64,000 bases of DNA from Carnegiea gigantea (taxonomy: Eukaryota; Streptophyta; Magnoliopsida; Caryophyllales; Cactaceae): assembly GCA_029747015.1 (NCBI GenBank), contig JAKOGI010000124.1, positions 638,501-702,500 of the forward strand. Reading direction: 5' to 3'. Below the pieces are notes generated by a model that saw only the letters and a program-made list of their open reading frames with translations, was not told where the DNA came from and made no database searches. Shown here piece after piece: positions 56,476 to 64,000 of the stretch (position 1 is its first letter; each line of letters opens with the position of its first letter). The translations under genes and the position numbers were made by a program.

Positions 56476-57957
56476 TTATATAGTTAGGATCCAATTAGGT
56501 GAACTTGGGCAGGAGATTGCTTCAGTATAGGTTGAAGGTTCCACACCTTCAGGCACCTCCTCTACAACTGAGAGTGCATATGCTATCAGTCTCTCATCAT
56601 CGTTGTAGCGAGCAGGCCTCCTAATCTCCCTTCGAGGACGATCACGAGTTATAGAGTGACTAACCTCCACCTGAGGCTGATCATGACTGATAGTGCCAGG
56701 TTCAGTAACCTGGGCCTCCCTGTTGGGCTGATCTGCAGCTCCACCTTGAACTGCAATGGTCTCCACTTCTATCTCCATACTGGTATCTTACTGATCACCT
56801 GCACCAGTAGAAGGAACAATAGAATCCTCTCCAGAAGATAACATAACAGTCTCATTGAAAGTTACATCCCTGCTCTGAATGACTTTCTTAAACTTAGGAC
56901 ACCACATGCAGTATCCTTTAGACTCAGATGCATATCCAAGAAACATACATTTGACAGCCCTAGGGGATAATCTCCCATAATTCACATGGGCATACACAGG
57001 ACATCTAAATATTGTTAAACTAGAATAATCAACAGGATTACCTGACCATACTTCTTCTGAAATCTGAAAGTCAATGGAAGTGTGTGGTGAACGATTCACC
57101 AAGTAGCAGGCTGTAGAATTAGCCTCAGCCCAGCAAGTTTTGTGATCCCAAAGCCCTACATTGGAAAGCATACATCGAGCTTTCTCCAGTAGAGTCCTAT
57201 TGATTCGTTCTGCAACTCCATTTTGCTGTGGTTTTCCAACCAAAGTCTTGTGCATAGCTATGCCATTCACCCCGTAGAACTCATCAAATTCCAACTTAAC
57301 GAATTCAAGACCATTGTCAATCCTAAATTTCTTGATCTTTCTCCCAGCCTAGTTCTCAACCAGAGCCTTGAACTTCTTGAACATGGAAAATGTCTTATCT
57401 TTTTGTCTTGAGAAGTAAACCCAAATTTTGCGTGAGAAATCATCAACAAAAGTTAACATGTAGCGCTTACCTCCAAGAGAAGGAACCTTTGAAGGACCCC
57501 ATAGATCAGAATGAATGTAATCAAGGATCCCCTAAGTACGATGCTTCGCTTTAGAGAAACTCACCCTCTTCTATTTCCTAAAGACATAATGATCACAAAA
57601 ATCAAGCTTACCAGTACCAGCGCTACCCAGACAACCTTTTTTGCTTAGAATGGTCATCCCTTTCTCACTCATATGACCCAATCTCATGTGCCATAACCTT
57701 GTATCATTAGCATCTGCTGATGCTGTACCCACTGCAGCTATTCCAGTAACTGTAGTTCCTTGTAGAATGTAGAGACTGCCCTGTCGTAGTCCCTTCATTA
57801 CTACCATAGCTCCCTTTGTCACTTTTAGGACACCATTCTCCATAATAATTCTGCAACCATTAGTCTTAACAGTACCCAAGGAGATTAAACAACGAGTCAT
57901 ATCAGGTATGTGACGAGCCTTAGACAAGGTTCTAACTATACCATCATGAGTTTTAAT
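56476..57957 (-). pseudogene. Integrase and linker of the copia element
   Basis: 57927-57571 holds the zinc-binding region LWHMRLGHMSEKGM with the final CDHYVF, in which the second cysteine has become tyrosine. The core follows: HSDLWGPS, RIDNGLEF, then GKPQQNGVAERINRTLLEKA in 57294-56788, carrying the catalytic acidic residues. 56778-56476 is the variable linker before the reverse transcriptase. In-frame TAG codons sit at about 57955, 57570, 57535 and 57350, and a TAA at 56788. Confidence 0.85.
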
Positions 57958-59013
57958 CTACACAGTACCTATTCCTGCAACCTTGCACTCAGCATCGTTG
58001 CCCATAAGTACAACCCCAGTATCAACAGGCTCATAAGTGACAAACCAGTTCCTACGAGGACACATGTAATATGTACAACCAGAATCTAAAATCCAATCAT
58101 CACCTAATCGTTTTTCAGATGTAGTGGCCAAAGACATAGTAGCAAGCAACACATCACCATCAGACTCTAACTCTACTACACAATCAGCTGTTGCAGTTTT
58201 CTCCTTTTCCTCTTTCCCTTTCTTTTTCTTTAGTTTCCAACAGTTAGCCTGAATATGACCCAATTTACCACAGTAATTGCAGGTCTTATTAGAATGAGGA
58301 TTCTTAGACTTAGATCGGTTCTTTTTCTTATTACCGTTCCCCTTTTGCTCAGTTCTACCTCTGACAACTAATCTCTCAGCCGGATCAGTATGAATATCAT
58401 GGTCAAATTTCTCCTTTGATAGTCGATTAGACTTGACATCCTCAAACGATATAGTATCACAATTACTATATAGTATGATCTCCTTAAAGTGTTTATAAGA
58501 AGGGGGTAGAGATACAACAAGTAGAATTGCTTTATCCTCATCCTCAATTTTCACATGCAGACTCTCCAAATCAATAAGAATAGAGTTAAACTCATTCAAA
58601 TGTTTTTGAACAGGGGTACCTTCAGCCATGCGAAAAGTGTATAACCTTTTCTTCAAACGGATCTTGTTGGCTAGACTCTTCGTCATGTAGAGTTCCTCCA
58701 GCCGAGTCCACAGATCCACCGCAGTTGCCTTATCGAGCAACTCTCGCAGGACATATGGTGTCAGGCACAACTGAATGGCTGAAACTGCCTTCAACTCCAG
58801 TTCTTCCCATTCATCATCTGTCAACGATCCATGCCTCTTCTTTTGGTCTGCTACCCATTGTTCATCAGTTATCTTCTCAGGTTTTGTATAAGGTTCTGAA
58901 AGTACCTTCCACAACACATGCTGGGTAAGAACTGCTCTCATCTGTACCTTCCAGAGATTAAAACTAATCTCCCCATCCAATTTCTGAATATCAACCTTCA
59001 TAATTGAAGACAT
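57958..59013 (-). pseudogene. gag and protease of the copia element
   Basis: A single open frame of 351 codons starts at the ATG 59013 (MSSIMKVDIQKLDGEISFNLW), just 8 bases after the primer site; the upstream ATG at 59037 overlaps the primer site and is less likely. The gag domain (UBN2 type; LWTRLEELYMTKSLANKIRL) is followed by the CCHC knuckle CNYCGKLGHIQANC and the protease motif WILDSGCTYYMC. A TAG ends the frame inside the protease. The particle protein itself looks intact. Confidence 0.85.
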
Positions 59014-59020
59014 CCTAAAC

Positions 59021-59036
59021 CAAAACTCTGATACCA
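59021..59036 (-). promoter_or_regulatory. tRNA-Met primer binding site of the copia element
   Basis: Minus strand TGGTATCAGAGTTTTG, two bases from the end of the 5' LTR; the standard copia tRNA-Met site. Confidence 0.9.
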
Positions 59037-59038
59037 CT

Positions 59039-59639
59039 TGTTAGGAAATTAGAGCAACTAATAGCGAAAGCAATAGGATGAAACAGATATTCAGAAATAG
59101 TTAAAGAGCGATAACAAGAATAAAGAAAACAACGACACACAAGATTTACGTGGAAACCCAATACGGGAAAAAACCACAGACGGCGACGAGCACAATCAAT
59201 CCACTATGTGAGTAGGAAGAGTACAAAACGATCACAATCACAACAAGTGATTTGATCCCACAGCAGAATTCCAATCTCTCTTGTAATCTCTCTCAAAGTA
59301 TCTCTACCTCTCAATGTGTTTAGGGATTCAGAGATTCAGGAGTTGTTTTTAGATCCTAGGTATGTCCCCTATATATAGGGTCTAGAAAATCAGGGTTTTA
59401 CCCTTAGAGACGAACCCTAACTGCCAGGAGGAACTGTACGTCGAGACAAACCTTAGCCGCCACCATCGCGCCCAGCATAAAAACACGTGGCACGATCACA
59501 CCGTGCCACACGACACGGTTCCCACGTGCTGATTCTCTGTCTTCTCTCATCTTCGCGCTTCTTCGTCCTGCCACATCCGTGTTTGTGTAGCACGGTCCCA
59601 CCGTGCTGTTTCTTGGATTTTGGGCCACGAAACCCAACT
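59039..59639 (-). repeat. 5' LTR of the copia element
   Basis: Minus strand, starts AGTTGGGTTTCG (first base changed from T) and ends CCTAACA. A TATA-like CTATATATA box is near 59368-59378. It drives transcription toward the gag at 59013. Confidence 0.88.
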
Positions 59640-59708
59640 GATTTAAATAGTCCTGGGGCAATGAGAATTAACTCAAATCTTATATGTGCTCATTTCTAAA
59701 TTCATAAC

Positions 59709-61559
59709 CTGTATAACATTGCAAATTTATTAGATGACCAATAGGTATAATAAGCAAAGTACGTAGTACGAATTCAAACTTTTGGCGCTAAGATGTACCA
59801 CAAATTATATTTAATAAAGGCACCATGTGTTCACTTTGTTGGTAATTGGAAAATCACTTAACAGTTAAGGGCAAATCTCCAAGTCTTCAACTTTATACTG
59901 TAGTGGACTGAAGAAACTTGTGTTAATAAATCGCTCAATAGTTGAGGACAAATCTTCAAGAATTCAACTTTATAGTGTAGTGGATTAATGAAATTTGTGT
60001 TAACCACTTAAGGGTAGGTAAATGTTTGTGTCCAAAAATTCCACTAAGTTTTACTTTTGTTTTCCAAAAATGTCATTAATTTATTTTTTTCTCCTTTAAT
60101 GTTACTATGTCTAGTATATATTTTTTCTAGTTTGTCACAGAGTTTTGGTAGAATCTGCTATTTTCCGGTTGCAAAGTGATCCGTGGGTTCACCAATGACA
60201 ATTTGGTTAAAAAACAAATCTAATGGCAAATTAAATTAAAATTAAAATTCTGTTTAGATCATACAAAGTGGATAGTTTGTATTAAGAGATAAGAAACTAT
60301 TGAAAATTACTCTCGAAAATTAGCCTGAGTCAGCTCTAATGTCACTATTTGAGATTGACTTTGGGTGTAGATTATAAGTATCCAAAAATATGAAAAATAC
60401 AGAGAGATAAATAAAAAAAAGCAACTGAAATGCAAATGGATGACCAATGATTATCTTGCTAAGTGGGTGATAAATTAGCTGGAGCACCGCCAGATCCACC
60501 TACTTCCACAAACCATTCATATCAATCTAACCATTCATTCATATCTTTTGAATTTTTGGTGTTTTCGAATTGGATGTAAGTGAGATTGATAGGTCTAACA
60601 CGAGTTTTCATTGAAATTAATTTTCTTTTTGACATGAACTATGTGCAAGTTCATTTAAAAAAAATTCGTTTTTATCTTTACTAATCCTAATAAGGTAGAT
60701 CAGAACATTCGAAATCATGAAACTATTAATAACTAGAATATATTCCCTATGTTGAAGAATTTATTAGTGGACCACAACTCTGGACCAAATCAACCGCATA
60801 GTGGACTTAAGACCTTAGTTAGATTAAGGACAATAAAGTGGATTAGAAGTCCAAACGCAAAACTTTTTTAGGTACGACATCATTCAGAGCTTTCATACCG
60901 CCCAAATGTCTACTTTATTGAGGGGGAGGGAACTGAAAAGAAGACATTTCGGTGTTGAAAAGTTAGGGTAAAATCCATGCCATTAACCACCTACTTAAAA
61001 ACTAAACATATGGTACAACAATATTGGTGGATTAAAAAATTTGGTACACAAGTGTCCCATTTTGAGTTCTAAAAAAATTTGGTACGAAGGTGTAGCACGA
61101 ATTCAAACTTATGGCACTAAGATATATCACAAATTACATTTAGTAAATGCACCATGTGTTCACTGCATAGGTAATTGCAAAATCGCTTAACAGTTAAGGG
61201 CAAATCTTCAGGTCTGTAACTTGATAGTGTAGTGGACCAAAGAAACTTGTGTCAACAAATCGCTTAATACTCAAGGACAATTCTTCAAGCATTCAACTTT
61301 ATAGTATAGTGGACTAAAGAAACTTGTCTCAACCAGTTAAGGATAGGTAAGTGTTTATGTCCAAAAGTTCCACTAAGTTTTACTTTTGTTTTCCAACAAT
61401 GTTATTAATTTATTTGTTTTCTCCTGCAATGTTACTATGTCTAATATATATTTTTTCCGATTTGTCGCTAAGTGTTGGTAGAATCCACTATTGTCGGTGA
61501 CAATTTGGTAAAAAAACTAATCTAATGGCATATTGAAAACAAACAAATAACTTTTTTTT
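59709..61559. repeat. SDR intron 2 remnant and module copy 5 with exon 3 deleted
   Basis: 59709-60235 continues intron 2 of copy 4. From about 60240 the sequence switches to the distal part of a 3' flank module (as at 1690-2520), which runs to about 61075. There the phrase aaatttggtacgaaggtgtagcacgaattcaaac joins module directly to intron 2 sequence, so exon 3 and its edges (about 380 bp) are missing. Intron 2-like sequence continues to about 61555. No gene is seen. Confidence 0.65.
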
Positions 61560-62822
61560 CTAGTTTTAAAATTAAAATTCTGTGTAGATCAAGCGAAGTG
61601 GATAGTTTGTATCAAGAGATAAGAAATTATTGAACACGACTGTCGAAAATTAGCCCGCGTCAGCTCTAATATCACTATTTGAAATGGATTTGTGGGTGTA
61701 GATTATAAGTATCTAAAAATATGTAAAATGTAGAGAGATCAATAGAAAAAAAAGTAACTGAAATAGGGTGATCAATGATTGTCTTGTTAAGTGGGTGATA
61801 AATTAGGTGGAGCATCGCGAGATCCACCTATTTGCACAAACCATTCATATCAATCTAGCCATCATTCATATCTCTTGAATTTTTAGTGTTTTCAAATTGG
61901 ATGTAAGTGAGATTGATAGGTCTAATATGAGTTTTCATTGGAATTAATTTTCTTTCTGAAATGAATTATGCGTAACTTCATTTAAAAAAAATCTTTTTCA
62001 TCTTTATTAATCCTAATAAGGTGGATCAGAAGGCTTAAATTTATGAAACTATTAATAACTAGAATATATTTCCTGTGTTGAAGAATTTATTAGGGCCTGT
62101 TTTTTTGGTTGATAAATCCCAATTTATCAAGTTCAATGCCCGCTTCAATCTATTTCAACGCAATTTCAACAAAAAAAATTCTAACTTCAACTAATATCAA
62201 CCCACTTCAATAAAAAAAAAAAAATACCAACTTCAACTCATCATATTTTTTTTAAAAAATACCAACTTCAACTCATCATATTTTTTAAAAAAAATACCAT
62301 TCTTACAATTTCAACCTACTTCAACCCGCTTCTGTCCAGTTCAATAAAACATACTAACCTCAATCAACTACAACCCATTTTAACTAATCTCAGCTAACTT
62401 TACCCACATTCCAACTTATATTTCCCAATGAAAAGAACAGGTATAGTATACTTCAACTGTAGACTAAACCAACCACATAGTGGAATCAAGACCTTAGATA
62501 GGTTACGGACAATAAGGCAAATTAGAAGTCTAAATGCAAAACTTTTTTAGGAGAGACATCATTCAAAGCTTTCATACTGCTCAAATATCCACTCTATAGA
62601 GGGGGAGAGAAGTGAAAAGACATTTCAGTAGATGAAAAAAAAGTGTAAAATTCATATCATCAACCACCAATTTAAAAACTACACATTGTACGACAATGCA
62701 GATTGAAAAATAGTTTCACACAACTAATTACATATGGTACAACAATATTGGTGGATTAAAAAAAATTAGTACAAAGGTCCTATTTTGAGTTCTAGAGAAT
62801 TTAACTGGCCGTTGATTTTTAA
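61560..62822. repeat. SDR copy 6, 3' flank module
   Basis: A further copy of the module, interrupted by the MITE at 62093-62442. No gene is seen. Confidence 0.65.
62090..62445. mobile_element. PIF/Harbinger (Tourist-like) MITE
   Basis: The element 62093-62442 (350 bp) begins GGGCCTGTTTTTTTGG and ends with an imperfect inverse, ...aaaagaacaggt. It is flanked by tta (62090-62092) and ata (62443-62445), a 3-bp target site with one mismatch; the other module copies give the empty site. Inside is a tandem duplication of a taccaacttcaactcatcat block. It has no coding content. Confidence 0.6.
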
Positions 62823-63101
62823 CTATAGGGAAGAGAAAAGAGGGATACCAAGTATAGTAATACCCGCATCGACGATAAAAATATTGTCTGTTATGTACTT
62901 AGAAGATTCATGGATCAAGTATTGAAGAAGAGATGTTAATGCTAGATCGATTGTGCCCAATGTTCTCAATGGTACAGCTCTGTTGGCCTAATTTTTGAGC
63001 CAATCTTTATCCATTAGTTTCTCAGTTATTTGCGATTTAAATAGTCCAGGTGCAATGGAGTTAACTCGAATCTTGTATGTGCCCATTTCTAAAGCCATAA
63101 C
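62823..63101 (-). pseudogene. SDR copy 6, exon 3
   Basis: 279 nt, with an intact acceptor (cag at 63102-63104) and stop (62823-62825). A TAG replaces the Trp codon of the KNWANRA block, the same codon hit in copy 2. The rest of the frame is open. Confidence 0.85.
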
Positions 63102-63728
63102 CTGTATCACATTGCAAATTTATGAGATGACCAAAAGGCATAATAAGCAAAGTACATAGCACAAATACATTTTTTTGGTGCTAAGATATGCCACAAATTA
63201 TCTTTGATTAGTATAGGCAACATGTGTTCACTTCTAAGCTAATTGCAAAATCCTTAAGGGCAGATCTTCAAGACTGCAACTTTGTAGTGTAGTGGACCAA
63301 AGAAACTTGCGTCAACGTAACCACTTAGGAATAGATGAGTGTTTATGTCAAAAAATGCAACAAAGTTTTGTTTTTGTTTTTTAAAATGTTATTAATTTAT
63401 TTTTTTCTCCTTTAATCTTACTATGTTTAGTATATATTTTTTCCAATTTGTCACCGAGTGTTGGTAGCATCTGCTATTGTCGGTGACAATTTGGTAAAAA
63501 ACTAATCTAATGGCAGATTAAAAATAAACAAATAACTTGGTGGTATATTCTTACCAAAATACTAATCATATATACTGACATGAAGAGAGAAAAAATAACT
63601 TAGTCATATTTTTTTGGAAAAAATGCAAAACTTAATGACAATTATGGACATGAGTTCGATAAAATTATAACGTACTAGCATATATGTTTTTTATTCGGGC
63701 TACAAAACCCACAAGAAGGGAGCAGTAC
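63102..63728 (-). other. SDR copy 6, intron 2
   Basis: Matches 48638-49340; the donor is GTACTG in place of GTATTG. No other feature is seen. Confidence 0.75.
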
Positions 63729-63957
63729 CCTGGTCAATTGATCCATAGCTGCCTTGACGTAACGTAGGCCACAGCATCAGTAAACTGCCCTCTATTAAGG
63801 CCAGCAATAGAAGATATGTTGATAACTGAACCTTCTATATTTGCATCACGCATTCTCCTGCAAACTGACTTGGAAACCAACCAAGACCCCGTCAAATTTG
63901 TTCTCAAAGTAGTGTTGAATTCCTCCTCTGTTATGTCTAATGAAGACTTGATACCAC
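63729..63957 (-). pseudogene. SDR copy 6, exon 2
   Basis: 229 nt, one base shorter than exon 2 of copy 3, with the loss in the AAMDQL-coding region (near 63755-63760), so the frame shifts just after the catalytic Tyr-x-x-x-Lys. The acceptor cag (63958-63960) is intact. Exon 1 would lie beyond the right edge. Confidence 0.8.
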
Positions 63958-64000
63958 CTGCAATTAATCACAATGTTCAATTTCTAGATAAGAAAGTAGC

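Larger units (their letters stand above)
54276..59639 (-). mobile_element. Ty1/copia LTR retrotransposon (Tork/Tnt1-like), nearly complete
   Basis: LTRs of 601 bp (59039-59639) and 595 bp (54276-54870), with gattt as 5-bp target duplication. Primer site and polypurine tract are both present. The minus-strand polyprotein has the copia order gag, protease, integrase, reverse transcriptase, RNase H. The LTRs differ at roughly 4% of positions by eye, so the insertion is much younger than the gypsy element. A handful of stops, mostly TAG, and some frameshifts disable it. The integrase motifs resemble Tnt1-type elements, which is the basis for the lineage guess. Confidence 0.88.
54061..59708 (-). 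pseudogene. SDR copy 4, exon 3 only, split by the copia element
   Basis: Exon 3 reads from 59708 to 59640, then after the copia element from 54275 to a stop at 54061-54063. The duplicated gattt (54271-54275 and 59640-59644) marks the insertion. Before the copia insertion it already carried a TGA in place of the Trp codon of the KDWLKN block and a one-base deletion just before it in reading order. There is no exon 2 or 1 nearby. Confidence 0.85.

Overview
This window is nuclear DNA from a seed plant, very probably an angiosperm. The evidence is spliced genes with GT-AG introns, plant-specific transposon classes (En/Spm CACTA, Tat-type Ty3/gypsy, Ty1/copia, hAT and PIF-like MITEs) and endogenous plant pararetrovirus. 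I cannot name the species. The sequence is AT-rich and almost all of it is either a tandem array of one short-chain dehydrogenase/reductase (SDR) gene or mobile DNA nested in that array.

Backbone: at least six partial or complete copies of one minus-strand, three-exon SDR gene and its 3' flank are recognisable. Only copy 3 (48359-50704) is intact; it predicts a 284-residue classical SDR with all catalytic motifs. Copy 1 (2559-18871) has all three exons but carries nonsense changes, a frameshift and insertions. Copies 2 (37378-37656) and 4 (54061-59708) are exon-3-only fragments. Copy 5 (60.2-61.5 kb) is flank with exon 3 deleted. Copy 6 (62823 to the right edge) has broken exons 3 and 2 and runs out of the window. 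The region upstream of copies 1 and 3 is duplicated too, including a TRIM-like element and a small conserved open stretch.

Insertions, left to right: the end of a MITE (1-204); a 661-bp hAT MITE (265-925); a full-length but decayed pararetrovirus genome (2618-11127, plus strand) in exon 3 of copy 1, itself split by a 1297-bp solo LTR (8792-10088); a second, composite pararetrovirus insertion (11938-17083, minus strand) in intron 2 of copy 1; a truncated LINE (17104-17632) only a few bases away; a 16.1-kb Tat-like Ty3/gypsy element (20207-36310) with 604-bp LTRs, an inserted solo LTR, an antisense plant-mobile-domain reading frame and an 88-bp tandem array; an 8.5-kb CACTA element (38861-47345); an 804-bp foldback element (50858-51661); a 5.4-kb copia element (54276-59639, minus strand) in exon 3 of copy 4; and a 350-bp PIF-like MITE (62093-62442).

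The most interesting signal is the pararetrovirus pair. Two insertions at different sites, in opposite orientation, begin and end at the same viral positions, are flanked by short target duplications of about 8 and 11 bp, and carry imperfect inverted repeats of about 200 bp at their two ends. The ends fall in the RNA leader, so the viral circle seems to have been opened at the apex of its leader hairpin, or the genome travels between Mutator-like terminal inverted repeats. Either would be an unusual integration route for a virus family that lacks integrase.

All coding sequences except SDR copy 3 look broken. Many nonsense codons are TAG or TGA where related copies or the family have CAG, TGG or CGA, as expected for cytosine-methylation decay of silenced DNA. 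Domain calls rest on motifs read by eye; no database search was possible.
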